From Leguminivora glycinivorella (lineage: Eukaryota; Arthropoda; Insecta; Lepidoptera; Tortricidae): 64,000 bases of DNA. The notes below the pieces were generated by a model that did no database searches, was not told where the DNA came from, and was given only the letters and a program-made list of their open reading frames with translations. Below, in pieces: positions 33,334 through 44,553 of the stretch (position 1 is the first letter of the stretch; each line of letters begins with the position of its first letter). The position numbers and the translations under genes are program-made. Location: positions 18,414,001-18,478,000 of the forward strand of contig NC_062971.1 in NCBI RefSeq assembly GCF_023078275.1, in the 5' to 3' direction.

Positions 33334-33945
33334 TTAGTCGTCCAAAGGAAGCCTACAAATTTTAACAACAGGCCGCGTGAGGCTACCTGTAGAAGTTTTA
33401 AGACGTACTACCCTAACAACACCGTCTTTGCCGGGTAGCAGATCTTCTATCCTACCTAACTTCCATTTTAGAGGAGGTAAATTCTCCTCCTTTATCAGGA
33501 CAAGATCACCCAGCTGAGGCGGATCAGTTGGAGATGTCCATTTTCTACGCATTTGAAGAGAATGGAGGTATTGTTCACTCCATTTTCTCCACAACCGTTG
33601 AGACATAGCTTGTATTAAGTTAAACCGATTCAACCGTGAGTTCGGAATGTCTTCGAAATTGTACTCCGGAACCGAAAGCAAAGGTCTTCCAATAAGTAGA
33701 TGAGCAGGCGTCAAAACCTCCAATTCATTAGGATCTTGGGTCAATGGGCATAGAGGACGACAATTAAGGACTGCCTCCACCCTGGTAAATACCGTTACCA
33801 ATTCGTCAAACGTTAAAACCTGTTCACCTATGACGCGCCGCAATAGTGTCTTAGCCGACTTTACGGTCGCCTCAAAAAGACCACCGAAATGTGGCGCCGC
33901 TGGCGAATTAAACCGCCACGTTATAGACTGTTTGGCCGCGCCGTC
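33334..33945 (-). pseudogene. BEL/Pao retrotransposon, integrase C-terminal fragment
   Basis: The minus-strand frame is open from 33945. It reads KQSITWRFNSPAAPHFGGLF near the start, then RVEAVLNCRPLCPL, LTPAHLLIGRPL, RLWRKWSEQYLHSLQMRRKW and the LVLI.E...PL.W..GR....PG.DG..R...LKT C-terminal block, ending with a TAA at 33336-33334. This is the last third of a Pao/BEL integrase plus the domain after it. The catalytic DDE core upstream is missing; the sequence is cut at 33946 by a 39-bp piece of the duplicated segment. The surviving frame has no internal stop. Confidence 0.88.
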
Positions 33946-33984
33946 TATAAATACTTATTATTTTATGTTATCAATACAAACTTT
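33946..33984. repeat. 39-bp piece of duplicated segment, copy B left part
   Basis: Identical to 32542-32580 (tataaatacttattatttta and onward). Lies exactly between the two BEL fragments. Confidence 0.85.
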
Positions 33985-35030
33985 TAGTACATCCACTAGT
34001 GTCATCCAGCTTCGTACGATATGAGAAACAGTCACTGCTAGAATATTGAACGCCTAGGATTTTATAGAAACTAGGCCCATCCGTAGTCAAATATTTTGCG
34101 AGGTTTTTCTAAATGCTCCTCTGTTATGTCCTGTAAGACTTCCTTACTGCTTGACGTCCATTTACTAAGCTCAAAACCGCCAGAGCGTAGTAAATCCGTC
34201 AGTTCCTGCTTCAACTTGCTTGCGTCTTCTATGGAATCGGCTCCGCCTAAAATGTCATCCATATACACCGAAGACCGCAGAAGTTGTGCCGCCGCAGGAA
34301 ACCGCATCTCTTCGTCATTTGCCAACTGCCTTAGCGTCCGAATCGCAAGGTATATACTCCCGCCAGAAAATGAGCTGGAACCGCCGGTCCTCCTCAGCAA
34401 TCAAAATCTGTCTAAACATCATCCATGTCCGTTGTAAACACGTAACGATGTAGCCTAAACCTACATATAATTTCCGCGATATCCCGCTGTAGTTTTGGAC
34501 CCGCATGCAAACAATCATTTAGCGCAACACCATTAGTAGATGCGCAACTAGCGTCAAAAACTACGCGAATCTTATCACAATCCTTTTTAAAAATTCCATG
34601 ATGAGGTATAATGTAACTACCACTGGCGTAGTCGTTTGGTTCCCCTTCACACAGTGACATGTGTCCTGTTTCGGCGTACTCCCGCATAAACTCCGTGTAT
34701 TTCTCCCTGAAGACCTCGTTGCCTTTTGCAAGGAGCCGCCTCTCCATGGCTAAAAACCGCTTCATAGCTATGGGTACAGTGTTACCGAGTTCAGGGGCGT
34801 CCGATATAAAAGGCAACCGTGCTGAGTATCTACCCTCTTCAGTCCGTGAATGGGTGTCTCTAAAAATGGTCTCGCATTCAAGATCTTTAGGGTTTTCCGC
34901 CTTAAACGGGATGTCTTCAACCTCCCAGAACCGTTCTAAGATCCGATCTGTGCTTGTGCTACAGAAAAAGGCCTGAGACGCACAAGGAACTCGAAGGGAA
35001 ACTCCAATATTAACAGGACCTGACAAAACG
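33985..35030 (-). pseudogene. BEL/Pao retrotransposon, reverse transcriptase fragment
   Basis: Minus strand from 35030: GPVNIGVSLRVPCASQAFF, ERFWEVEDIP, LPFISDAPELGNT, RLLAKGNEVFREKYTEFM, YIIPHHGIFK, RVVFDASC and LNDCLHAGPKLQ lead to the first catalytic block (YVFTTDM, near 34440). A frameshift follows, MMFRQILIAEEDRRFQLIFW is in the next frame, and another shift and small loss come before YLAIRTLRQLANDEEMRF and YMDDI (34265-34251). A further shift near 34080 leads to FYKILGVQYSSS. At least three frameshifts disable it. RNase H and the start of integrase are absent. Confidence 0.88.
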
Positions 35031-35341
35031 TATTTTTCTATTACGGCTTCATCGTTATTCTGTCATTAATCTCATATTCCAATTAACTTTTACAGAGGAA
35101 ATTACTGACACAAACTAGTCTTATACAATGATATTTTTTTGTTTTTGAATTGGCATTGCGCCATATTCTATTTTGAGCGCCAATTTAGTACTAGTAGTAG
35201 TAGTAAACACTTTATTTCACAGAACACATTACAAGTACTGAAAATAATTGTAATGGTTATATACAAAGGGGAGCTTATCCCTTTAAGGGATCTCTTCCAG
35301 TTAACCTTAGAATAACTGAGAGAGAAAAATAGGAGATGGTA
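35031..35341 (-). repeat. Duplicated segment, copy B right part
   Basis: Nearly identical to 32582-32892, ending at the same ggagatggta word. Together with 33946-33984 it makes a full copy of segment A interrupted by the BEL RT fragment. Confidence 0.9.
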
Positions 35342-35569
35342 CCTATCAACATATCTTTACACATAATATACATCCCTACTCTAAAAATGAATGCAATACG
35401 TATAAATACATAAATAATATATATTTATAATTATATACAATAAACATATATCAAAATAATAATAATACCGCACACGGCTCAGTTACTTATAAGTCCATAG
35501 TAGTATCTTTTGTCTTTGCGGCATTCAAAAATTAAGTCAGTGTAGTCGAAGTACGTACCTACTTGTTGA

Positions 35570-35693
35570 CGCTTCGTAGCGTATTGTATTGTATGTATCT
35601 CTCTCTATTATTCTTCCGTATGTATGTACACCAGAGAGTCAGTTGCGTTTCTTTCGCTTCAGAGCAAAAACGATTATCACGTTGGCTACGTAC
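35570..35693. mobile_element. Hairpin MITE, diverged monomer
   Basis: Shares cgtagcgtattg, tatctctctctattattctt, cagagagtcagttgcgtttc and the ggctacgta end with the 577-707 family; strongly diverged. Confidence 0.45.
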
Positions 35694-36089
35694 CCAGGTT
35701 CGCGGTCGTCCCAATTTAAATAATGTTCAGTGCCCATTAATGTTGGGCAACCATAGACGGGCCTCATAGAGGTTGGCACTCAATATTCTGAGTGCAGGTA
35801 ACAGGTTTAGTCCCTACGAAATTTCCTCTAATTGTCATACAAGGTCCATTAGACTTCAAAAGGACTACCAATTCACAAATAACATTGTCTCGACTATTGG
35901 TTGAAGACCAGCATAATTTGAACCCTACATTTGTAAGAAACAGAGGGTTAGATACTACACTGGTTCTGATTTGGGCAAGTGTCTGTGAATTAACTGTTCG
36001 TTCGTAGGTATAGTGTCATTAGGTCATTACGACCTTGCGACGTTTCTGATAGGTGCCTTCCAAATTCATTAGGTTAGGTCACATATGTA

Positions 36090-36233
36090 AAGCCTGACCA
36101 GAAATATATGACTATTGTCAGTAGGGTGCTGTTATTCTGATGTATGGGATGACAGTTCAGTATAGTATGAAGAAAATAGTTCTAATGAAATTCCGCAACA
36201 TGGCGCGTAGTCATATATTTCTGGTCAGGATTT
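36090..36233. mobile_element. MITE with cctgaccagaaatatatgac ends
   Basis: cctgaccagaaatatatgac on the left is an exact complement of gtcatatatttctggtcagg on the right, extending a few bases outward with one mismatch. About 144 bp, non-coding. Confidence 0.85.
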
Positions 36234-36396
36234 ATTATATGTATTTATATTACACTTTCCACCAAAGAAGAATCAGTGTATAGGATTACTGAACGGATTG
36301 AATCTAACAAGTGGTTAATTTAATCTGCTCATGTTTTAACAAAAAATAACTAGTTTTTATAAATAAAGTATTGATATCTAAAAATAACTGTGTGCG

Positions 36397-36673
36397 TAGC
36401 CGAATAGCACAAACGCTCACGAAACGAAACACTCGTAGATATCTATCTCTATCGCTCTTGACTACCTTACGCGGCGTTTCGTTTTCGTTTCGCGTCGCAG
36501 AAACGCCATTCAGCTACGGCACCAGGCCCCGTAGCCGAATGGCATTTCTCCGACGCCAAACGAAAGCGATACGCCGCTGGCTCTGTCGCGCCAATACGCA
36601 AGCGCGATAGAGATAGATATCTACTAGCGCTTCGTTTCGTGAGCGTTTCGTGAGCGTTTGTGCCATTCGGCTA
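36397..36673. mobile_element. Hairpin MITE, inverted dimer
   Basis: Unit 1 (36397-36516) and unit 2 (36532-36673) are each like the 577-707 monomer, arranged head to head about a 15-nt centre. The outer ends tagccgaat(a/g)gcacaaacg are inverted copies over 24 bp. The entire 277 bp can fold as one hairpin. Confidence 0.85.
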
Positions 36674-37433
36674 GCCACCCTGAGATGTCATAAAGAAATA
36701 TACCAAACTGAACATTTTTAAAATGCATAAATATGAAGCTGTTTTAAGCTTATGATTAAATACACCGTGTTTTTTTTGTTTTCCGTTAAATTCGACACGT
36801 AGCTAGGTTCATTATCAGGAACCACCCTGTATGTCACTTTTAGTTGAATTCGCAAAAAAAAAAGATCATGACATAAAAAGGTATCTATAAAAATAAATTT
36901 TGCTTAGAAAATTATACAAACATCAATAACAATATAAAATGTAAAAGCCGTGTTGCATACAAAATTATTTCATTTTTAATTTAAACGACTTTCTCGACAG
37001 TCCCTATCGACACCTCAGCCGTTTTCCCGCCATTATGGGCACAATTACTCTTAATTAAGGCGTTACACATAAAAGCTTTCTGTGTCTTTTCAGCAGTAGC
37101 AGATTGAGAATATACAGACGCAATAAATTTGGGATAAGAAAGAATAGCGACTGTTCCATATACGGGGATTTTGTCTGTCTTTATGTACGTTTTATTGGAA
37201 CTTGAAATTAGAAACTGAAATGTATAAAAGAGGGGGAATTGGGCCTTAGGGTAATCGCTATCGACCAGACAATGGCTTTAAGTGCCTCAACATTTAAGTA
37301 TTATTGAAAAGTAGATTATTGGAATCCATTTTAGATAAGTGCATTCTACGAGTTTATTATTTTACTTCAAAAACTTGCCTTGTACCATCTCACTTTAGTT
37401 CGGCTGACAATAATAGTTAGCAATGCCTTATCA
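36674..37433. other. Unassigned AT-rich spacer
   Basis: Around 36770-36840 the words caccgtgttttttttgtttt and aggaaccaccctgta look like an old TA-element remnant. No gene supported. Confidence 0.35.
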
Positions 37434-37680
37434 TATTTTTCCCCTCACTAGCTCTGAAACACGTGTTTTGTCCTTTAATACCAGCGGGTAAAAACGCAAT
37501 TTATCCACTAGTGGGTAAAGTAATTTGACCTTGAATAAAGTCAAATTAACTGCTTTAAAATTGATAAAAGTAGGTGAATCTAGTAATAAAGATGATTTAC
37601 CACCTGTGGAACTACTGGAAGCAGTGATAAACGCATTTTTTGCGTTGTAGTTTCCTCGCTATAGTGAGGGGAAAATTTTG
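37434..37680. mobile_element. MITE with tttcccctcacta ends
   Basis: tttttcccctcactagctct at the left and agtgaggggaaaatt at the right are inverted copies. The interior has taataccagcgggtaaaaac and tttatccactagtgggtaaa. I recognise this as a common lepidopteran family. Confidence 0.7.
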
Positions 37681-37689
37681 TGTTACACT

Positions 37690-37840
37690 CAGGTGCAAAT
37701 GTATTTTACTTCTCGTGTGTTAAAAAACTCGCAAGTTCAGGATTCTATTCTCGAACCACTCGCTTCGCTCGTGGTTCAAATATAGAATCCTTTCACTTGC
37801 TCGTTTTTCAATTCCACACTCGGCGTTAAAATACAACTTT
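37690..37840. repeat. Palindromic repeat around cgcttcgctcg
   Basis: aggattctattctcgaacca...tcgcttcgctc...tggttcaaatatagaatcct pairs as a near-perfect hairpin, with outer cgtgtgttaaaaaac / gtttttcaattccacacgc-like flanks pairing more weakly. Confidence 0.7.
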
Positions 37841-37856
37841 GCCCCCTTGTATAACA

Positions 37857-38401
37857 TCATCATCATCATCATCATTATCAGCCTATCCTCGTCCACTGCT
37901 GGACATAGGTCTCTTCTAATGCACGCCACTGCTCCCGATCTTCAGCTAATCTCATCCAGCCAACACCAGCCAACTTGCGGATGTCGTCACTCCATCTTGT
38001 CACAGGGCGTCCTGCACCACGTTTACCGAGTCGCGGTCTCCACTCAAGAACCTTTCGGCTCCACCGACCGTCTGTCCTGCGACTAACGTGACCAGCCCAC
38101 TGCCACTTCAATTTGCTAATCCGGTGAGCTATGTCGGTAACTTTGGTTCTGTGAAGGATCACATCATTTCTGATGTGATCCCTCAGAGATACCCCGAGCA
38201 TAGCCCTCTCCATAGCTCGTTGAGCGACTTTGAATTGGTGGACCAATCCAGCCGTGAGTGCCCACGTCTCGGCACCGTAGGTCATTACAGGTAGGACACA
38301 CTGGTCGAAGACCTTCGACTTGAGACATTGTGGGATGGGTGACGAGAAGACTCCGCGAAGCTTATGGAATGCTGCCCAGCCCAGCCGAATTCTTCTGTTG
38401 G
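37857..38401 (-). pseudogene. RTE-type LINE insertion, 5'-truncated, 12-bp TSD
   Basis: Minus strand: NRRIRLGWAAFHKLRGVFSS, QCLKSKVFDQCVLPVMTYGA, ETWALT, AQRAMERAMLGVSLRDHIRN, TKVTDIAHRISKLKWQWAGH and RWSDDIRKLAG to VQQWTRIG, ending at TAG 37880-37878 (the last ~175 codons, no frameshift). An ATG-repeat tail (plus-strand catcatcat at 37855-37876) follows. The target duplication ccttgtataaca is exact at 37845-37856 and 38402-38413. The truncation removes endonuclease and most of RT, so it is dead on arrival, but the intact frame and perfect duplication suggest a young insertion. Confidence 0.92.
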
Positions 38402-38859
38402 CCTTGTATAACAAATAACTATAATTTGATATTGTATCCGACGGCCGTATTCCATCTTTAACATCCGTCATACATATACCTATTATATATATACCTATCT
38501 ATCGGATATGTCAGTGTCAATAATTGTTTGATGAAAAGTCAGACACATTGTTCAAATACAAGTGGTATTTTTGTTTTACAAAGGCTGTAGTTAATCTAGC
38601 CTAGCCTATATTTTCCACATGAAGGCGCCCCGCTATCAACTTCCGCCGCGGTCACTTCCGCCAGCCTATATTGTGTTTAAACGGAACTCAGGAGTCAGGC
38701 TATAAGTATTACTGACTCTGACTACGCGGGCTAAGAGCTCCCTGTTTGTGTATATCAAGGGCCAAGAGCGCTTTAGGACCTTTTCACTCTGGCTGTTGAG
38801 TGATCTCTCTGCCGAGGGTTTACAGTATGGAGTTCTTCGAAAAAAGTGCGTACAGAGAT

Positions 38860-38985
38860 CTAAAAAGGGTCGGCAAAGCTCATGTAATATGTAAGAATCT
38901 ATAGGCCACGGTGACTGTTTACCGTCAGCCGGCCCGTATGCTTGTATACCAACGTGTGGTTTAAAAAAATATTTTGAAAGACAAC
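38860..38985 (+). repeat. Dispersed repeat (ggccacggtgactg family)
   Basis: ataggccacggtgactgttt, accgtcagccggcccgtatg, cttgtataccaacgtg and tttaaaaaaatat are in the order of a frequent lepidopteran retroposon end. The overlapping 124-codon minus-strand frame is not supported. Confidence 0.5.
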
Positions 38986-39819
38986 CCAGTCGAGGAAGCC
39001 GTGTAGTATTTAATAACGTACAACGCCTTAAAGCCTGCACTCTTCAGATGCCACGCAATATCATGTGTCTATTTTTTCTACATGGTATAGAATGTAGCTC
39101 CTTAACTTCACATATTTTTTTCTACATAATTACATACGCAGTGGTATATTGCATATATTATGTACCTATCTTTTGTTTTACGGCGCATAGTTTAATCTGC
39201 TACTTTTGACGCTAATTCCTTGATTTGATGTAACTAGAATCAGGCAAACATTTTGAAATGTCCCGCAGGCTCGCTAATTATCAGTAGACACCGGTGGTTT
39301 GTAACTCGTCGTCGCTGACAGATGTCGCTGCTAATCTAGACCACAAAGCGTCGTGACGAGACCAGCCGCGTCCGACACTTAAGGGGGTTTCATACAGTCA
39401 GTAACATGATGCATTTTTCAATTGAACATACAAAGTCTGAAGAAGGTTCCTAAAAAAAATACCAGCAGAACTAATAAACTTCAAGGGCCATTCTTATTTT
39501 ATTATTTTATTATTAGGTAAGTAAACGCTTTAAAGAGAAGCTTAAATGCTTAAAATATTAAGTAGCATATAAATTATGTATGCATGTAAATTGTATGGAC
39601 TTTGCTTTAGCAGGAAGGCTCTACGAAAACTGCTTAGTACTGTGTGAAGCGTAACGCTACGAATTGTTTGGTAGCGCATGAATTTACTTTGTAACACTAC
39701 TTCAGTATATTTTAAGTTGCAAGCATTTCATGCCATTCCATGTTATAAATACAAGAAACATTTCAGAGTCAGAAATTTTAGTATGCCATTTAATACCTAA
39801 TTACTAGACAGAAAATAGA
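38986..39819. other. Unassigned spacer
   Basis: A GC-richer block at 39290-39390 (cgtcgtcgctgacagatgtc) stands out but shows no exon structure. Confidence 0.3.
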
Positions 39820-40416
39820 TATAAAAAATATACTGTTTCATATAATAATCGCCTAGAAAGAATACAAAATGTTTTCTTACGAGCACTCTGTTACAGAACC
39901 GGCACTTTATTTGAGTCATCAGCCAGGTCGGCTAAGCATTTCAACATAATTTCTCTTTGTAATGACTTTTTATAGACACAATGTTTTTATTTAAAATCTT
40001 AAAAAATGAAATTAATAGCCCAAATCTACTACAAAATATTATGTTTAATGTACCGCATCGCTCCTTACGTCCTCGTAATTAGTTTTATGTGAGTTTCGCA
40101 CGTACTAATTATTCTAGGCACACTTTTTCAAACGTGTATCTAAAAATTACAATGAGTATTTCTATGACATCGATCCATTTATGCATTCACTTCCAGCTTT
40201 AAAAGGACATATTAGATCAAAACTTTTGTTGTTAAAGTAAATTTATCATATGTTTTTCTCCTCGCAAAGACGCATTTGCATGTTTTTGATGTATACCCTA
40301 CTTTTTAAAACATTTATGAACCTCCAGGTCTTTTATCCCTTATACATGTTTGCTACCTATGTTATGTGATATATGACTGTATGTGTTCTGAACAATAAAA
40401 AAAAATAAAAAAAAAT
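39820..40416 (+). pseudogene. Degenerate LINE, RT C-terminal part
   Basis: LERIQNVFLRALCYRTGTLF is readable at about 39858-39917. NEINSPNLLQNIMFNVPHRS, then LRPRN (about 40011-40080), follows in another frame, and FARTNYSRHTFSNVYL (near 40105) after that. This order is typical after the RT domain of jockey/CR1-like LINEs. Multiple stops and shifts. Ends with aacaataaaaaaaaataaaa at about 40393-40416. Confidence 0.7.
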
Positions 40417-40680
40417 ATTTTGAGCTATAATAAACATTTAAGCGAGTATGTTTTACAAATATCCAGTGTACGATTATTATTACAGTAAAACCGCAGTCTG
40501 ACAAGTAATTTGACTTGTGATCACATTTTACTACGAGTTAGAGACAGAAATATCAGCTATTGTGTTATTTAATCAAATATCAATGATCCTCAACCTTTAA
40601 AATAATAAAATTGTGCTAAAATATTGATATTTTAAATAATTGTTTGTTTCTTGTTGAATTTTTTGATTTAGAGTTAGCAT

Positions 40681-40720
40681 TTACAAAATTGGTTGACTTT
40701 TACAAAATTGGTTGACTTTC
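40681..40720 (+). repeat. Two tandem copies of a ~19-bp word
   Basis: ttacaaaattggttgactt occurs twice in succession. Short, probably slippage. Confidence 0.7.
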
Positions 40721-40999
40721 TAGCCTGAAAAATATTGTCTCAAATGTGCCTAATTTTTAAAAAAGCAAACATTTTCACAATACAGACAAAGGCTGGCAAT
40801 AAGCAGGCACCCTAACCCGCGCTGCCGGCTGCGCCCAATCACTTTGCACACAATGGATACGCGAGACGTCAGCGCCACTGAATCTGCTGCATCGAACGCG
40901 ATTTCGGCGGCTCCATATTTGACAAATCCTGCCTTTATTTGAGCGCATTGTGTTGATTTAAGCGTTTCCTAGCGTGAACAACTGCATTGTACCAGGGGT

Positions 41000-41125
41000 A
41001 CCTAGCCAACGCCACAATCGGTTACGCTCCGTAGCGAATAGTATCTAGCTCTCTCTATCGCCCTTCGGGATTGGCGTGGCAGAGCCTTTCGATTGTCTTG
41101 TAGCTTCAATGATTGTTACTTAGGG
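41000..41125. mobile_element. Hairpin MITE, diverged monomer
   Basis: tagccaacgccacaatcggt, cgtagcgaatagtatctagc, tctctctatcgcccttcggg and ggcagagcc, in the same order as 577-707. Confidence 0.5.
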
Positions 41126-42116
41126 CGGCAGTATTATTTTATGTCTTCTTCTTCTACTTAGCGTTATTCCGGCCTTTGCTAGGATCCATTTAATTTTCCT
41201 TCCTCAACTTTGTAACCTATTTATTTTTTGTTAAACATCATGGGCTTCAAGGAGCTCACTGGCTATCAGTTTGCACCAAGACGATAATGGCCTGGCTACT
41301 CTCAGTACTTCTAAGACAGGCCGATATCTTTCAGTGAAATGAACTTCTTTAAATGTAGTTATGTTATGAATGACGCGGGCATAAGTAGGTATATAGATTT
41401 ATTTTCCCAGCGCTAATGATCCTAATAATAGTAAACTGGTGTATTTCCCGCTGCGGTTCTAAATGTCAACAACAGGGTATACTTAGGTACTTATAAATAG
41501 ATTGGATATCCATTGACGCAATCACATCGCCACAGTTAAGTGAAAACTACTTGTTTATATTTAGCGCCAATGTTTTAGGGTATTTTTGCTCGAGGAGATA
41601 TTTTTACTCTAGTACTAATAGTACAAAAATACGTACCAAGATAAGATGACAACGATTTTGGTGCAAAGGCTGCAAAGGAAGGAAATTTCATGATTTCATA
41701 GAAGTTTGACGTTTAAAATAAGACGTGCACTGGCTGAGGGGCTATCAAATCGCTGTCAACTGAGTTTAAGTAGTATGACTTATTAACCCTTAAATGCATG
41801 ATTTTTTTCTTTTAACGCGAAATTAATATATATGTGATACAAATAGCGGAAAAGTGTAAAAAAACAGGATTATGGCGATTTTTAGTATGTGATTTGGGCT
41901 GATTTTTTCAGAGTTAGTATTTATTTTAAGTTTAAACATTTTACCATAGGGGTTTCACAAATAGTGCACTTTTCTAATAGTAGTAAAACTTTTCATAGAA
42001 TATTTACCAATAATTATATATTTGTATAAATATGATTTGAGCTGTTTAACTTCTAACACTGTTTTAGCATTAAAATCGATGTTGAATATTTTTTTATTAT
42101 TTTTCCCAGGTCAGAA
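41126..42116. other. Mostly unassigned AT-rich DNA
   Basis: The minus strand of 41141-41180 resembles a retroposon tail (tagcaaaggccggaataacg then ctaagtagaagaag). The rest is unassigned. Confidence 0.35.
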
Positions 42117-42330
42117 AACCATTGTCTATCACACTACATACATACACATTCGTTACACACACACAGACACACATTTGCTAGAGAGTTAATTAACACCACC
42201 GTCACGTCATCGCGTGCTTGTCAAAAAGGTCATCTAACACGTATCATCGTTTAAGACCCGTAGTTACGCGTCACTTGCGCATAATGAGTATAGATATTAT
42301 CTCCGGCATGTGCGGCAGGGAAAAATCGAC
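42117..42330 (+). repeat. 0.2-kb dispersed repeat, copy 1
   Basis: Inverted relative to 46993-47190. Shared landmarks: cacactacatac, cacacattcgttacacacac, tttgctagagagttaattaa, catcgcgtgcttgtcaaaaa, gacccgtag.tacgcgtcacttg and cattatgc complements. Both copies include the CA-rich block. Confidence 0.85.
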
Positions 42331-42599
42331 ACAATCGTATAATAATAATAACTACCTGTTCATAACACGTATAATTACAATGCAGTTGGTGTATCAGAAC
42401 CAAGCCCAGTGCACGCTATTAGGTTAATCACGTTTAGTCAATATTAGGAGCTCGAGTGCAGTGCTCGAGCACAACGGAATGACAATTAAGTGGACCAATC
42501 AGTCGCTGCATAGCAAAGATAGGTCATGCGCCATAATCATCATGCTAATGCTTACTTCGATCTATTTTAGCAACCGCGTGGTGACGGATTAAGAACTTT

Positions 42600-42730
42600 A
42601 CAACTCCCTTCCTCCCGTGGGTGTCGTAGATGTGGGATATGAGTTCCATTGTGGTGTGGATTATGGACTGTCACTGCAATATCACAATTCCGTTTTAATT
42701 CAACCCCTTAGTTGCCAAGAGTGGCACTGA
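42600..42730 (-). repeat. ggtaggcagagcac family, fragment
   Basis: Minus-strand gttcaagtttcagtgccact, tggcaactaaggggttgaat and catatcccacatctacgaca-type words match the family at 7765 and 44090. Confidence 0.55.
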
Positions 42731-42791
42731 AACTTGAACGGTGTCATATTTTCACTTCTATATATATATACATTTTCTCACTTGATATATA

Positions 42792-43134
42792 CAGCGCGTA
42801 AACCTAATAAGGGCGATAAATGAAACCAGGCATATAATTCAATATTGTTATCATTAAATAAGAGGTGTTTTTGAGTTACTCTTAGTTTTCACCCCATAAT
42901 GAATTTTTGAAAAATTTCCCAGCAGCAATGTACTGTAAACGTGGTTGCGATGACAATCAATGACAACTGTCATCGAGCGTTAAACGCGAGTGTGTTTGCA
43001 TTACGTTGCGGGCCGAATTATTTTGTATGGATAAAACATTTATCTCAATTTTAAGTAAAAGTTATCTAATTACATTTTTTATGTCCTATACTCACCACCG
43101 TTAAGAGGTTCGCCCGTATTAGGTTTACACCCTG
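42792..43134. mobile_element. TA-flanked MITE (taaacctaata ends)
   Basis: cagcgcgtaaacctaataag on the left and attaggtttacaccctg on the right are inverted copies with few mismatches. TA lies at 42790-42791 and 43135-43136. 343 bp, non-coding. Confidence 0.85.
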
Positions 43135-43246
43135 TAGAAGCAGTAAGTAGGTAATATAAAATATGGGTTGCTTACGTGTCATTTTTGACATAGCATTGAT
43201 AACACTATTAATTTAATGCCGCAGCAAAAAGGCTAACTTTTTGATA

Positions 43247-43545
43247 TACCAAAGACATATGTGACTCCGTATAGACGGATAAAGTCTAAGAAAAAAACGT
43301 ACCTCAAAGCCCAAGAGAAAAAGGTACGGTGGTCTAGATGGCGTTACACCTTTGGGGAACGCTCAGCTAGATGGCGCTAATATTAATATTTGACATTTTA
43401 ACACATATCAAGCTAACAATATGGGCCAAATTGTCAAAACTGAGGTTCAAAAGTTTTAAGCTTGTGTCGAGAGATGGCAGTCTATGCACTGTGATTACAC
43501 ATTTTACTTTGTCAGTAACTCTCTATAATACTCGATCCTCTTTGA
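43247..43545 (+). repeat. 0.3-kb dispersed repeat, copy 2
   Basis: Reverse-complement partner of 27955-28262, with roughly 90 percent agreement by eye and small indels. The outer flanks of the two copies differ. Confidence 0.85.
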
Positions 43546-44089
43546 ATATACCGATCACAGTAGGTAGGGAATAAAAATAAGGTAACTTTACTTAGTAGCA
43601 ACTTACTCGCGAATCGGTTTGTCGTTACTTTGTAGTGCAAAGGCGTAGGCGTTTATATAAGTTTTTGTGACGTCGTGAAACACAGATGCTTAGGCAATCT
43701 TTCCGAAACAGTGTTTGCTTAACCCTAAGACAAAGGGTGTGTTTCCAGCCCATTTACACTTATAATAGGGTTGTAAAAGCCCGTACTGTGACCGTAGTAT
43801 GGCAATAATAGGACCCTGACACAGCTCATGAGGTTTTATAGATGCCCTGCGACCATTGACTTCTATCACTAACTAGACTAGCTGTGCCTAGTTACCTACG
43901 TGCTCGAGATCAATTCAATCATAGAATATTGCATTTTTTCTCCTGTGCTTCAAAGTTCAAAGCAAATTCCATGTAGTTCGTTAAATATTCATCGATAGCA
44001 AAACGTATAGACTACTACTCATATTTCAAAAACTATGTTATTTCATGTTATATGGACGGTGTGCCACTCAAGTTTGCACATTTTATAAC

Positions 44090-44255
44090 ATAGAGTTTAC
44101 ATCCTGTATTTACGCCTGTACCTATTCCTAAATGGGGTAGGCGGAGCACTTGAAACTGATCCATCATCGCCTACATCAAAATTGAACCCATATCCCACAG
44201 TCGACTTCTAGGACACCCACGGCAGTAAAGAGGGTAGTGAAATTCTTAGCCCGTC
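44090..44255 (+). repeat. ggtaggcagagcac family, copy
   Basis: ctaaatggggtaggcggagc, acttgaaact, ttgaacccatatcccacagt, cgacttctaggacacccacg and tgaaattctta follow the expected family order. Confidence 0.65.
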
Positions 44256-44553
44256 TCGTTTTTTTTAAATATTAGTTTAATCCAGGTATGTATTTATACC
44301 TGTTTTAGGTTATTAATCTATAGACAACAGTTTCCTTAGAATAAAAGTTTTCCATTATTTGTCTAATATTAAACAAGATGTCTGCTGCGGTAAGTCTTTT
44401 GTTTTCATTGTTGCAAAATGATTACACGTCCGTCCAACTTTTTCCGTGGGTGACAGAAATATGTAAGGTACATATATGCATTCTCCCGTAAATCCTGAAA
44501 CTTTATAGGGATATCTACGTAAACTAACTTTTTCTACGACTTTCCTTCCCCTA

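Noticed and set aside
34096..34976. Plus-strand open frames of 77-113 codons
   Set aside because: They are antisense to the BEL reverse transcriptase, whose motifs are unmistakable on the minus strand.
38666..39040. 124-codon minus-strand frame
   Set aside because: It is antisense to a dispersed repeat and shows no domain.
40853..40942. CpG-rich 29-codon frame starting MDTRDVSATESAASNAISAA
   Set aside because: Composition is exon-like, but there is no donor, neighbour exon or homology I can name.
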